Assembly (NCBI RefSeq): GCF_027579695.1
Contig: NC_083577.1
Span: forward strand, 60,166,741-60,230,740
Origin: Neoarius graeffei
Taxonomy: Eukaryota > Chordata > Actinopteri > Siluriformes > Ariidae
Length of the DNA: 64,000 bases
Direction of reading: 5' to 3'
Below are positions 52,975 to 64,000 of this stretch, piece by piece (within the stretch, counting starts at the first letter, position 1; each line of letters opens with the position of its first letter). The notes below the pieces were generated by a model. The model worked only from the letters and a program-made list of their open reading frames with translations. It was not told the DNA's origin and did no database searches. Both the position numbers and the translations under genes were made by a program.

Positions 52975-53880
52975 ATGGACCCAGCAGATTTCGCCCAGCT
53001 AAGAGCAGCGGTGCAGAAACAGGAAGCTCTCCTTGGGACCCACCAACAGGACATCCAGCAGGTGAATCAAAACCTTGTCGCCATCTCTGACACTCTCAAT
53101 CTTCTTGCCACTCAGCTACAACAGCTTCAAGTAACGTCTGCTCCTACACAACCCACTCCACGTACCACTCCTTCAGCTCCTGCTCTAGCCCTCTTCAGAG
53201 AGCCGAGACTTCCCGTCCCACAGCCATACGATGGAGAACCAGGTACCTGCAGATCATTTTTATCTCAATGCTCGCTAACCCTTGAGCTTCAACCACTGGT
53301 CTTCCCTACAGAGCGTTCCCGAGTGGCCTGCACCATCACTCTCCTCACTGGCAAAACTAGGGAGTGGGGAGCAGCTATGTGGGACGCCAATGCACCATGC
53401 TGCGCCAGCTTCAAGGATTTCACAGAGGAAATGAGGCGAACCTTTGATCGCTCTCTGTCTGGCAGACAGGCAGCAAGAGAAATCATGGGGCTGTGGCAGG
53501 GTGCCCGGTCCGCTTTTGACTATGCGATTGAGTTTCGCACTTTGGCGGCATCTTGTGGCTGGAATGAGAGTGCCTTGCTTGACCCGTTTTTGAATGGGCT
53601 GTCAGACTCCATCAAGGATGAGCTGGTCTCACGAGAAACTGCCACCCGATCTCCCTGGTCTCATGGACCTCGCCAGTCGTATTGACTCCCAAATCAGACA
53701 GCGGGTGAAAGAGATAACTCGGACTAGTCTTGCTCCCCCTCAGCCTCCCATTCCTTCTGCTGAGCCAATGCAGGTAGACTGAATCCACATCTCACCTGAG
53801 GAATGACAGCGCCATCAGGATATGAGGGCATGTTTTTATTGCGGACAGCTGGGGCATTTCTGCCAATCTTGCCCTTTAAA
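52975..53880 (+). pseudogene. gypsy gag with CCHC zinc knuckle, frameshifted
   Basis: MDPADFAQLRAAVQKQEALL opens a frame with an N-terminal coiled-coil-like stretch (to about residue 48), a Pro/Thr linker, then the capsid-type region around YDGEPGTCRSFLSQCSLTLE. A shift near 53640 moves reading to 53594-53782. The knuckle at 53831-53875 fits C-x2-C-x4-H-x4-C (CFYCGQLGHFCQSC) in yet another position. It would package element RNA. Confidence 0.8.
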
Positions 53881-53885
53881 AGGAA

Positions 53886-54506
53886 GTGAGTTTAGGTGCC
53901 CTGGTGGGCAATGTCCAGAATCAGCCCCCTACTGATCGACCGCTACTCCCAGTGGTCATTATCCATGACAATCAGCCCCATGACCTCCAGGCACTCATTG
54001 ATTCAGGGCCTGAAAGAAACCTGATCTGCTCGACCACCACCAAGTGCCTGGGGATTCCACTACTGGCTCTGAACCTGTCCCTCACTGTCCTGACCCTTAA
54101 CGGTACTGGTCTGACCACCATCACCCATAGAACAGCCCCGGTCACCTTAAGAATTTCTGGCAACCACTCTGAATCCATCCAGTTTTTTGTCATGAGTAAT
54201 CCCCATGTGCCCATAGTTCTTGGTCTGCCCTGGCTAACTCTACATAACCCCCATGTCAACTGGACTAACAACACCATTTTAGGATGGAGTCCATTCTGTT
54301 TATCGTCATGCCTGAGATCTGCCCTCCCTCATGCCGAGCTGCTCCAGCCCACCATTGGTGAATATCCTGACCTCTCTAATGTGCCTCCTGAGTATAATGA
54401 CTTAAAACCTGTGTTCAGCAAGTCTCAAGCTGTTTCCCTTCCTCCCCATAGGTCCTATGACTGTGGAATTGACCTTCTCCCTGGGACTGCACCACCTAAG
54501 GGGTGA
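53886..54506 (+). pseudogene. gypsy aspartic protease region
   Basis: The active-site motif appears as ALIDSGPERNLI, where relatives usually have DSGA. VLGLPWLTLHNPHVNW is the conserved downstream block. The frame ends at TGA 54504-54506 before the RT. Ala-to-Pro next to the catalytic DSG may harm activity. Confidence 0.8.
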
Positions 54507-54539
54507 CTTTACTCTCTCACTCCTTCTGAAAGGCAAGCC

Positions 54540-54962
54540 ATGGATAAATACATCACCGAGTCCTTAGCAGCTGGAATTATTCATCCCTCCTCTTCTCCTG
54601 CAGGGGCAAGATTCTTTTTTGTGGAGAAGGACAAATCCTTGCACCCTTGCATTGATTACCGTGGGCTAAATGACTTCACCATCAAGAACCGCTACCCCCT
54701 ACCTCTCATGTCTACAGCGTTTGAGTTACTCCAGGGAGCCCAGATTTTCACCAAGCTAGACCTGTGTAATGCTTACCACCTTGTGAGGATCATGGAAGGG
54801 GATGAATGGAAGACGGCATTCAACACCCCCACGGGCCACTACGAATATCTCGTGGTTCCGTTCGGCCTGACTAATGCTCCCGTGGTTTTCCAGGCCCTTA
54901 TTAATGATGTCCTGAGGGACTACCTTAACCTTTGTGTTTTTGTCTACCTGGATGATATATAG
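54540..54962 (+). pseudogene. gypsy reverse transcriptase, cut by a stop
   Basis: Carries [35 protein letters not shown] with the first catalytic Asp, and FVYLDDI with the YLDD pair. A TAG directly follows at 54960-54962, so the domain is terminated inside its active site. Sequence continues in frame-shifted form to about 55240. Confidence 0.88.
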
Positions 54963-55244
54963 GTATTGATTTTTTTCCCACTCCCTTGATGAACACCGCA
55001 TCCACATCAGGCAGGTCCTTCAACAACTCCTGGAAAATAAACTCTTTGTTAAGGCTGAGAAATGTGAGTTACATAGAAGTTCTGTCTCCTTTCTGGGTTT
55101 CATTATCTCCCCCGCACAGATTCAGATGGACCCCCTGAACTCAAGGCAGTTGCTGACTGGCCCACCCTGTCCTCTCCGCGAGAACTCCAGTGGTTTCTTG
55201 GGTTTGCAAATTTCTACAGGCGATTCATCAGGAACTTTAGTACG

Positions 55245-55832
55245 GTGGCCGGGCCCCTCACAGCTCTAACTTCCACCAAGGTCCCTTTCAGCTGGGGGGA
55301 AGGGGCCGAGAAAGCATTCTCCGAGCTCAAACAAAGGTTCATGTCAGCACCTATACTCACCATTCCAGATCTGTCCCTGCAGTTTGTGGTTGAGGTCGAT
55401 GCTTCGGAGTCAGGGGTCATATTGCCATATTCTCCCAAAGATCGGCTAGTGACAACAAGCTTCATCCTTGCTCCTTCTTCTCTCATCGGCTTTCCCCCTC
55501 TGAGAGAAACTACAACGTTGGCAATAGGGAACTGTTGGCTGTTAAACTGGCCTTGGAAGAATGGAGACATTGGTTGGAGGGGTCAGACCTTCCCTTCATC
55601 GTATGGACAGATCACAAGAACCTCGAATACCTCAGGACTGCCAAGCGCCTCAATTCTCATCAGGTCCGATGGTCTCTTCTTTTCTTGCTTCAAATTCACA
55701 CTTTCCTTCCGCCCAGGCTCTAAGAATGGTAAACCCGATGCCTTGTCCAGAATGTTTTCTCCCCTCCAGGAGGAATCGACCTCCCTGAGGGCATCCTTCC
55801 TCCACAGTGCCTGGTGGGGGCCGCTCTGTTAG
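55245..55832 (+). pseudogene. gypsy RNase H region, frameshifted
   Basis: The connection GPLTALTSTKVPFSWGEGAE and [17 protein letters not shown] (first RNase H Asp) are in one frame. The later [20 protein letters not shown] and [17 protein letters not shown] blocks fall partly in another (55535-55723). At least two shifts. Confidence 0.82.
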
Positions 55833-56911
55833 AGGTGGAAACCCTGGTCCAGAAGGCCCATGAGCAGGACCCAGGGCCCAGTAATGCACCTCCTAACCAT
55901 CTTTTTGTTCCTGTTTCTGTGCGGGCACAGGTGTTGCAGTGGGGTCATGGTTCCAGAATGGCGTGCCACCCAGGAGCAGCCCAGACTCTGGCACTCATCC
56001 GACAACATTTTTGGTGGCCATCCATCAAGGAGGACGTCCAGAGGTTTGTGGTAGCTTGCGACATCTGCGCCAGGAACAAGACTGGCAACAGACCCCCTGC
56101 CGGCCTGCTGAGACCCCTTCCTGTTCCCCACCGGCCCTGGTCATACATAGCCCTGGATTTCGTCACAGGACTCCCTAATTCAGGTGGCAATACTTGTATC
56201 CTCACTGTTGTCGACCGTTTTTCTAAAGCTGTTCATTTTATCCCTCTGCCCCAGCTTCCCACCACCAAGGAAACCGCCGAATTGCTGATACTCCATGTTT
56301 TCTGTCTACACGGACTCCCCTCAGACATCGTATCAGACCGCAGACCCCAGTTCTCTGCCCAATTCTGGAAGGCTTTCTGTAAACTCATTGGTGCTTCTCG
56401 CAGTCTGTCTTCAGGTTTTCAACCTCAGACCAATGGACAGACAGAACGGGCCAACCAGGAGCTGGAAGTGGCTCTCAGGTGCATGGTGTCCAAGGATGCT
56501 GCCTCCTGGAGCAAGACCCTTCCTTGGATAGAGTACGTTCACAACTCCTTACCCACCTCTGCTACAGGTCTTTCCCCCTTCCAGTGCTCTCTGGGTTACC
56601 AGCCACCACTCTTCCCTGTCCAAGAAGAAGACGTTGCCATGCCCTCTGCCCAGGTGTTTGTGTGCCACTGCAGGAGAACGTGGGCATTGACCAGGAAAAA
56701 GCTCCTATGTTCTGTCAAGATGTTTAAAGAGCAAGCTGACAAACACCGCTCAGCAGCTCCCATCTATCAGGTGGGGCAGTGGGTAATGCTCTCCACTCGC
56801 CACCTGCCCCTCAAGATGGTCTCCCGCAAATTGGTTCCCAGGTTCATAGGACCTTTCCCCGTCTCCAAGGTAATTAATACCTGCTCTGTAAGACTGTGTC
56901 TCTGCCCGTAA
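55814..56911 (+). pseudogene. gypsy integrase, longest intact pol segment
   Basis: 365 open codons. The HHCC zinc module is present (H45, H52, C82, C85). The catalytic triad is D115 in YIALDFVTGL, D175 in IVSDRRPQF and E211 in NGQTERANQELE, giving D,D-35-E spacing. DRRPQF replaces the usual DRGPQF. The C-terminal GPFPV region is followed, after a stop, by CIHPTFHVSQVKP words. Although this domain is open, the rest of pol is broken. Confidence 0.88.
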
Positions 56912-57005
56912 CCATGCGCTGTATTCACCCAACCTTCCATGTCTCCCAAGTCAAACCCCTTGTCTCCAGTTCCCTATCCCCACCCTCCAAACCCTCCAAA
57001 CTTTT

Positions 57006-59019
57006 TTTATGTAAAAGTTCTTGGAAGTTGAAGACCGAGTACTGTATGAATTGATGCTTCTGGTATCAGTAAAAAGATTTAATATGTTGGTTAGGGCAAT
57101 CCTGTTTCAAATGTCATGCATTAGACAGCATATGGATTCGAAGTATAGGAATTTTACAGGCAAAATATCAGCATCAACAAAAAGTGGCACCGCATGCTCA
57201 TTTCTTTTTGCAAAAGGCATAGCGTGCAGGGCATGTTTTTGTAGGGTAAAAATCTTATTTAAGTAACATTTACTGGCAAGGCCCCATGCTGTAACAGTAT
57301 AAGGTATGTATGGAAAGATCAGAGACTGATAAATTTAATGTAGTGTCTTAAAAGGTACAAAATGCCTGAGTTTAGCAATCATTCCTACAGTTTTACTTAT
57401 CATAACGATAAGTGGCCTCTTGCACACCCTTTCTCACACACTGGTTTGTCTTGGTCTTGACTTGATTTCAACCTCTCAAAGTCTTGGTCTTGATACACTC
57501 TGGTCTTCGTTATGACTTGGTTTAGGTTTGGGTGGGCTTGACTCCACCACTAGTATCGGGTTTAATTCTGAATGATGCTGACTGAAAGAGAGAATGGCAT
57601 TTACTGTGGGAGAGGATTGAGTTATGATGTGCCATTGTGTAGTGCTGTTGTTTTCACCTAGGTCCTTTTCCCATCTGTTCTTCATTCTTCCTGTTGATTC
57701 TCCCTGGACCTGAACTCATAGCAACATGGCTACTGTTTATCACTGGAGCAGAGCCGCTGGGTTTAGTCTGTCTCTGAGTTTTTGTCAGTGCAGATGCGAC
57801 GCAATACAATATAAACTTTATACATTTGTCAGAAAGCTGCATTTGAAAATGAAACACCAATAATCTTGATGCAGGTTTAACATATTCAAATAAAAGATTT
57901 ATGAGGTTGTAGTTTTATAGTCCAACTACAATGTAATGTGGAATTTTAATGCCTCATGAGCTTTTGCTGATGTTTGTTTGAAAAAATTAACCGCATGCAG
58001 TTTATCTTGGAGTGACAGTTCAGTGTCGCTGACTTTGCAGTTATTAGAGAATTCTGGATGTTTTGTACAAAGGCACATTTTCTACACTGCTCATGTAGAT
58101 CAAGCATGATTATTGCATCTAAAGTCACCTGTGTTTCTTGTGACCATGAAAACATTGCTTGTTCATATGAATGCGTGTGTGTAAGTAACCTGAGTGTACC
58201 TTACTATGCTCCTTTATGACTGGCTATATTTCTCCTTTGAATATTTAAAAGATGATCACATTTCACATTACAATTTAATGAACTACTCATTAAAGCTGAG
58301 TAGCATTATTTAGGCTTGAGACATTTGCACCTTGGACATAGACACACACGCACGCAGTCATTTCAGAAACGTGGTAGAGAAGAACGTGACAGGAATAAGG
58401 TCTGTTGTATTTCTTTTTGTTTTATTTTCTCCTAAATGATTCTAATCCACAATATGTTTGTTTTATGAAACTATGGCAAGTTTAAGAATTGTGAGTTATT
58501 ATATGGACCTCCTCACTTTTTCTGTTGATGTAAAATTTTATTAGTGATTTTTGTGTAGGGGAATATTAATGAAGGAGAGAATCAGATGTACCATGTGTTT
58601 GCAACTTTCACATGAACTGCTTATAATCTGAGAAAGTATGAAGTATTTAATTTGTAGTAATGATGAAATAATTGATTTTCTGGCCTTGGTGTTAAAAATA
58701 ACAGCAATAATGAGGTTCATGTTTATTTTTACAAGGTATTGCGTATTCATTTGACCAGAATTGTCCTGTTTATAGTTTAGTATTTCAGCGATTTTAAGCT
58801 CTGTACAAAAACAATGTTCTATTGAAGTTGTGTTGTTGTTTAGGGTTTGAGCAGTGTTGCCTGTGGGTTTGTGAAAGTTAATATTGGGGTATCAGATGAT
58901 CTTGTCACTGTGCTCACACAGATGCTGCAAGCAACACAACCCTCTGCAAAAACAATAGTGGGTCAGAGACATTCAGTGACTGAGGCCACAATGTTAAGAT
59001 GATTTAGTGCAATTTTAGT

Positions 59020-59020
<1 letters not shown>
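57006..59020. other. No gene; traces of repeats
   Basis: GTCTTGGTCTTGACTTG at 57445-57500 is a possible continuation of the 51335-51420 repeat. Otherwise nothing recognised in 2 kb. Confidence 0.45.

Positions 59021-59058
<38 letters not shown>
59021..59058. repeat. (GT)n microsatellite
   Basis: About 19 GT units directly before the TA target of the Tc1 element at 59062. Confidence 0.95.
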
Positions 59059-59061
<3 letters not shown>

Positions 59062-60651
59062 CAGTGCCTTGCAAAAGTATTCATACCCCTTGAACTTTTT
59101 CACATTTTTCCACCTTACAACCACAAACTTAAAAGTTTTTTACTGAGATTTTATGTGATAGACCAACACAGAGTAGCACATAATTGTGAAGTGAAACGAA
59201 AATGATAAATGGTCTTCAAAATTTTAAACAAATAAAAATCTGAAAAATGTGGTGTGCATTAGTATTCAGCCCCCTGTCCTCTGATACCTCTAAATACAAT
59301 CCAGTGTAATCAATTGCCTTCAGAAGTCATCTAATGAGTTAATAGAGTCCTACTGTGTGTAATTTACTCTCAGCATAAATACACTTGTTCTGTGAAGGCC
59401 TCAGTGGTTTGTTAGAGAACACTGAAGAACAAACAGCATCATGAAGACCAAAGAACTCACCAGACAGGTCAGGGATAAAGTTCTGGAGAAGTTTAAAGCA
59501 GGGTTAGGTTATAAAAAATATCCCAAGCTCTGAACATCTCACGAAGCACTGTTCAATCCATCATTCAAAAATTGAAAAAGTATGGCACAACTGCAAACCT
59601 ACCAAGACATGGCCATCCACCTAAACTGACAGAGCAAGCAAGGAGAGCACTGGTCAGAGAAGCAGCCAAGAGGCCCATGATCACTCTGGAGGAGCTGCAG
59701 AAATCCACAGCTCAGGTGGGAGAATCTGTGCACAGGACAGCTTTAAGTCGTACACTCCACAAATCTGGCCTTTTTGGAAGAGTGGCAAGAAGAAAGCCAT
59801 TGTTGAAAGACAGGCATAAGAAGCCATGTAGGGGACACAGCAAACATGTGGAAGAAGGTGCTTTGGTCAGATGAGACCAAAGTTGAACTTTTTGGCCTAA
59901 ATGCAAAGCGCTATGTGTGGTGAAAAACTAACACTGCTCATCACCCTGCACACACCATCCCCACTGTGAAACATGGTGGTGGCAGCATCATGCTATGGGG
60001 ATGCTTTTCTTCAGCAGGGACAAGGAAGCTGGTCAGAGTTGATGGGAAGATGGATGGAGCTAAATACAGGGCAATCCTGGAAGAAAACCTGTTGGAGGCT
60101 GCAAAAGACTTGAGACTGGGAAGGAGATTCACCTTCCAGCAAGACAATGACCCTAAACATACAGCCAGAGCTACAATGGAATGGTTTAGATCAAAGAATA
60201 TTCATGTGTTAGAATGGCCCAAAGTCCAGACCTAAATCCCATTGAGCATCTGTGGCAAGACTTGAAAATTGCTGTTCACAGACGCTCTCCATCCAATCTG
60301 GCTGAGCTTGAGCTATTTTGCAAAGAAGAATGGGCAAAAATTTCAGTGTCTAGATGTGCAAAGCTGGTAGAGACATACCACAAAAAGACTTGCAGCTGTA
60401 ATTGCAGCAAAAGGTGACTCTACAAAGTATTGACGCAGGGGGGCTGAATACTAATGCACATCATATTTTTCAGATTTTTATTTGTTTAAAATTTTGAAGA
60501 CCATTTATCATTTTCGTTTCACTTCACAATTATGTGCTACTCTGTGTTGGTCTATCACATAAAATCTCAATAAAAAACTTTTAAGTTCGTGGTTGTAAGG
60601 TGGAAAAATGTGAAAAAGTTCAAGGGGTATGAATACTTTTGCAAGGCACTG
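59062..60651 (+). mobile_element. Tc1-like transposon with ~200-bp inverted repeats
   Basis: CAGTGCCTTGCAAAAGTATT at both ends, TA flanks (59060-59061, 60652-60653). The inverted repeats run about 200 bp (59062-59262 and 60450-60651) and are nearly identical, including TGTGATAGACCAACACAGAG. Long IR/DR-type ends are the design of Sleeping Beauty-class fish elements. High similarity of the two arms implies a comparatively recent copy. Confidence 0.92.
59442..60420 (+). pseudogene. Tc1 transposase, inactivated
   Basis: MKTKELTRQVRDKVLEKFKA begins the HTH region, which frameshifts to a stop near 59535. KKYGTTANLPRHGHPPKLTE resumes it (59572-59874). The first-Asp block (near 59867) is out of frame and a TGA interrupts the following region at 59921. 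[15 protein letters not shown] and [14 protein letters not shown] (second Asp) are open in 59966-60235; [14 protein letters not shown] (third acidic residue) lies in 60214-60417 after another shift. Four lesions, all blocks present. Confidence 0.87.
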
Positions 60652-60679
60652 TATATATATAAACACACACACACTCTGA

Positions 60680-61320
60680 TTGGCTACTCTACTATGAAGC
60701 TGTCAGCTCATATACTGTGAGAGAAAAACAAAATGGCGGCACGTGTTGCTGAACCAACCGAAGAAGAAATAAAAATAAAAAAAAAACTCAAAAATTATCA
60801 AGTAAAAAGAAACAGAAATAGCTAAAATAATGTAGTTGGGAGTTTTGTTTTGTTTTTTCCCAAATATCTCCTGTTCCACACTCCAACCCAGTCAGTGGTG
60901 GTAATGCACCTTTAAGTTGGTTTGCCAACTGCCAAAAAAACCTAAAGAAGAAGAAGAAAACCACCCAAAAATACAAAAAAGCAACAAAATATGGAATAAA
61001 AGTATTTGATGGTAAGAATGTATCTTTTTTTATTTTTCAAGAATCATTATAGCATTTTTCACAAATTGCTGCTGTCATTTTGCTGGTTTGTTTACATTCT
61101 AAGCGGCAATGATTTTGTCAGACATTTTGTGTAAAGTTTTTATTTATTGAATTTGCAAAAAATAAAAATAAAAATGCTCTGTTTCTCAAAATCCAGTGAA
61201 TGGATAGAATAAAACAGTTATTCCAGTCAACCTCATCTTACATGGTTTATAGCCAACTCAGTGCTATGCACCTTGTCGGCTATCAACTCATTTACGACTC
61301 GATTTTGTGGAATAACTTAA
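60680..61320 (-). repeat. Dispersed repeat B, copy 2
   Basis: Inverted relative to 14560-15252: CAAGAATCATTATAGC, ATACTTTT-TATTCC and TAATGCACCTTTAAGTTGGT all match its complement. Mean divergence looks to be 10-15% by eye. No coding. Confidence 0.65.
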
Positions 61321-61331
61321 ATATGTTACTC

Positions 61332-61857
61332 CAGGGGTTTTCAAAGTGTGGGAGAGTCAGCCCCCCCAGAGAGCAAATAAACAACAGCGCCCCCCCCTTA
61401 CAATTTTTGTTGTTGCTATACTTCCATTCGTATTTAAAAAAATGGTTGTTGTACACATTTTTTTCTTTTTACACATTTTAAACATCTGTGCTTTTTTAAA
61501 ACATCTTGTTTTACACATTTTAAACATTTCATAGCATCGTTAGCTAGCACCTCTTGGCAGACAACACACTGTGGCAGTGGAGCATCTTCAGATCCAGTCC
61601 ATGAAAATCCAAACTTTTAATAATCGTGGTCATACTTCCTTCCTTCTTTTTTTGCTTGGCCCAGACTCTGTCTCCTCACTCACTGTAGCTTTAGGTACTA
61701 AAAATCGATCCATTTTGTCTCTGGCAAAGGCTAGCTGAAGTTCGCTAAATGTCCGCAATAGTAACTTATTCTGGTTTATTTTTCCTCACGTTGCGCCCCC
61801 CCTGAAGAACTCTTGCGCCCCCTAGGGGAGGCGCGCCCCACACTTTGAAAAGCCCTG
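61332..61857. mobile_element. Non-autonomous hAT element with 8-bp TSD
   Basis: CAGGGGTTTTCAAAGTGTGG (61332) and its inverse CCACACTTTGAAAAGCCCTG (61857). The perfect duplication TGTTACTC lies at 61324-61331 and 61858-61865. 526 bp, no transposase. The 8-bp duplication and CAGGGG ends are standard hAT. Confidence 0.9.
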
Positions 61858-62017
61858 TGTTACTCAATGTCCCAGATTTGACATACAAATGCATCTTAAA
61901 AAATTTGAATATCATGGAAAAAGTTCATTTTTTAATAATTTAATTCAAAAAGGTAAACTTTTCTATATTCATTACATGTAAAGTGAATATTTATTACCAT
62001 TGTATTGCATCACCTTT

Positions 62018-62226
62018 GGACGGCACGATGGTGTAGTGGTTAGCACTGTCACCTCACAGCAAGAAGGTTCTGGGTTTGAGCCCAGTGGCTAACGGGGCTT
62101 TCTGTGTGGAGTTTGCATGTTCTCCCTGTGTCTGCATGTGTTTTCTCTGGGTGCTCCGGTTTCCCCCACAGTCCAAAGACACGCAGTTAGGTTAACTGGC
62201 TACTCTAAATATCCCATAGGTGTGAA
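62018..62226 (+). repeat. tRNA-derived SINE (family S), 3' truncated, diverged
   Basis: Head GGACGGCACGATGGTGTAGT and B box GGTTTGAGCCC present; the family body ends abruptly near GGTGTGAAAGTGTG. No duplication identified. Confidence 0.8.
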
Positions 62227-63289
62227 AGTGTGCGTGTGCAGAAAGAACTGGACACCCTACTGCTGAAATTCTGGCCAAGTCAACCAAACATGGTTTGCCT
62301 CAAGCCCGGATTGGGTTTGTCAGTGATTATATCATCTTTCCTTTTCATCACATTTTTTAATCATATGGGAACTGAGGACACAAAATGTTGCAGTTTTGCA
62401 ATTGGAATTTTTGACCTTTTTGCTTCATACAAGACTTCAGCATACATGTCAACCTTTAGTTACCCGTGCCCTTACAAAATCTGTACTTTTCCCTTACACA
62501 CACCCATGAGCCCTTATACGCGAGAAAAAATTCCAATATATCATCCAAAGCACCAATTGTTTTATTCCACATTATACACTCCTATTGTAATAGGCATATT
62601 TATCACACTGCATCAAGTTAAAGGGATCAAATAAGCATGTACTGAATAAAAAGAAATTTTAGATCCCAGAGAAAACAACTGAATTAAAAAGGACTATATG
62701 TACAGTCAAGTAAACAATTATCTACTAAAGAGAATGACTGAACTATAAACTTAATTATTTAATATACATTGTATCAGTAATACCAGAATTATTGATGTAA
62801 ATTTTGCAAATAAAATGTATTAATATTAAATAGTTCATAAAAATCACACAAAGTTCTATTTGACAAGTGTTGACATCGCCTACAATATTACATTCCACCA
62901 AAGAAAATTACTTGAAATATAACAGCAATACTAAGTAGGCATGTTAATTAAAATAGTAGGTTACATGTAATAAATTAGATATAATCATGTCAAACAGTAA
63001 ATGAAAGTTAGTAAAAGTTCCATTTGAGAAAAAAGTGTTGACACCACAAGCAGTGTTGGATCCAACTAAAGATGACTGAACCACATCAAGTATATTATGT
63101 AAACAAGGATAAGTGAAAATATTAATAAATTATAAAGTTAATTTGAAAATCTTCCCAGTAATTTATAACAAGAATTTAAATCTTATTCCTTTTCGGAGTG
63201 TTCTTTGTTGTACAAAGATGTTGCAGATTTGTCACTAGCTATAATATCACTGCTTGGGTAGCAGTTGTAGCTCCTCATCACAGTTCATT

Positions 63290-63613
63290 TTAATTTGCAG
63301 ATATGCAGTTAATGTGTCTGCAGCCATTTTTTCTGTACTCAGTATGAATTTTCCTAACCAATGAAAAAGCCCTCTCACTATCTGCATTGCACTGTGGGAG
63401 GCACAGCAAAGCAGTAAAAAGTTGTTTCAGCACTGGAAACCTGGCAACACCCAGAGCAGGTTTTACATCGAAGACCTTTCCCCAATATACATCTATTATT
63501 TTCCTGGTCAGTAAAAGAAAATCAGAGCACGGCAAACATGTAGATGGTGTTAAATTGCTTCCATCCCCTACTACACATTTTAGAGACAGGTTACCAACGG
63601 TCGTTACCACCAT
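63290..63613 (-). pseudogene. hAT transposase C-terminal dimerisation region
   Basis: The minus-strand frame carries ARFPVLKQLFTALLCLPQCN and ADSERAFSLVRKIHTEYRKN, the hAT C-terminal signature (FPxLxxLxxxLLxxP...SERxFS). In a full protein this part would be preceded by several hundred residues of catalytic domain; upstream only 260 bases without a matching frame separate it from the 63880 exon. Probably an internally deleted copy. It ends SAN-stop at 63290. Confidence 0.65.
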
Positions 63614-63879
63614 TACTCTTCATTCAATACTCTTCCAGTTTACTGACGACTGATGGCAGTAACGAGTGTTGGTCATCTGTGTCTACATATAATGTCTATC
63701 AGCAATGAAAATGTTGAGAGAAGCGAAACCAGAAATTGCCGGGTAACTACAGTTGCCGTTGTATAAACAGCGACTCCCAGTATCACCTCCCTAAATTATC
63801 ATGATAATAGAGGAAGCTTTCCTACATGCAAACAGTAAAAACTTTAAATAAATAAATAAATAAATAAATAAATGCTTAC

Positions 63880-64000
63880 CTGTGCAGTCTTTGAATCGAG
63901 AAACATTTTTTTTTTTCGCTAGCTGCAAAAAATGGTCTGCCAAAATGGATGTTGTGTTCCACGAGAAATTGGCAGAACATAACTTCTGCAGCCATCACAG
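63880..64000 (-). CDS. hAT transposase exon-like fragment, cut by window edge
   Basis: The minus strand reads AAEVMFCQFLVEHNIHFGRP then FFAASEKKKCFSIQRLHR, ending at a consensus donor CACAG|GTAAGC (63880/63879). AEvxFxxFLVEHNIPF is a familiar hAT transposase block before the DDE core. Start not visible; the fragment continues outside the window. An (ATTT)n run lies just downstream at 63846-63873. Whether the element is still functional cannot be judged. Confidence 0.5.

Larger units (their letters stand above)
52346..57005 (+). mobile_element. Ty3/gypsy LTR retrotransposon, 3' truncated
   Basis: Order: 5' LTR, gag with zinc knuckle, protease, reverse transcriptase, RNase H, integrase. Integrase after RNase H is the Ty3/gypsy order. 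Reading frames are broken by several shifts and stops. Downstream of the integrase the sequence turns into CACCCTCCAAACCCTCCAAA and no 3' LTR is found, so the copy is truncated and dead. Confidence 0.88.
62441..64000 (-). mobile_element. hAT-like element, candidate coding relative of family H6
   Basis: The left terminus CATACATGTCAACCTTTAGT equals that of the H6 MITEs, and the next 80 bases share words (TTCCCTTA, CCGT/CTGTA). About 850 bp in, the minus strand encodes an hAT dimerisation region, and another exon-like piece reaches the window edge. The other end lies beyond 64000. The link between H6 ends and this transposase is inference from position. Confidence 0.6.

Overview
This is vertebrate nuclear DNA, almost certainly from a ray-finned fish. 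It is intron-rich, A+T-rich between genes and packed with Tc1/mariner, hAT, tRNA-SINE, L2-type LINE, Ty3/gypsy and DIRS remnants. The repeat spectrum reminds me of catfishes and relatives, but that is only an impression; no species is claimed.

The one host gene I can support is ubr3 (UBR-family E3 ubiquitin ligase) on the + strand. Eight consecutive 3' coding exons lie at 5715-5815, 23025-23149, 27128-27232, 27836-27961, 28141-28320, 28416-28625, 28957-29096 and 29222-29339. They join in frame through GT-AG introns into about 367 C-terminal residues and a stop. The earlier exons lie upstream of the window. The first intron seen whole (17.2 kb) has been inflated by transposons. The 3' UTR probably ends at about 30.06 kb or 31.69 kb.

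Layout. 1-5.7 kb: SINE and hAT debris, then a three-level nest (Tc1 > TTAA-flanked MITE > SINE), then a decayed Tc1. 5.8-23 kb (ubr3 intron): a deleted Tc1; a 6-bp-TSD hAT-like MITE split by a second element carrying a gene fragment; a 185-bp tandem array; two SINEs; a Tc1 with an intact transposase ORF; and a 5-kb L2-like LINE. 23-29.3 kb: ubr3 exons, with a TTAA-flanked element carrying THAP-domain remnants in one intron. 29.3-39.8 kb: 3' UTR, tandem-repeat element, decayed Tc1s and an inverted Tc1 pair. 39.8-50.4 kb: DIRS recombinase relic, a second THAP/TTAA element inside a palindromic Tc1 derivative, a large decayed Tc1 with a nested MITE, and a TIR element holding a 34-bp GC-rich satellite. 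50.5-57 kb: MITE, SINE and a Ty3/gypsy element with a 5' LTR but no visible 3' LTR. 57-64 kb: Tc1 with ~200-bp inverted repeats, an hAT MITE with an 8-bp TSD, and the edge of an hAT-like element with transposase exons.

The most interesting signals are: four TTAA-flanked elements of which two encode THAP-domain fragments (Kolobok-like by inference); two different TIR elements that encode similar N-terminal fragments of one protein family; and a satellite array bracketed by 37-bp inverted repeats inside a transposon.
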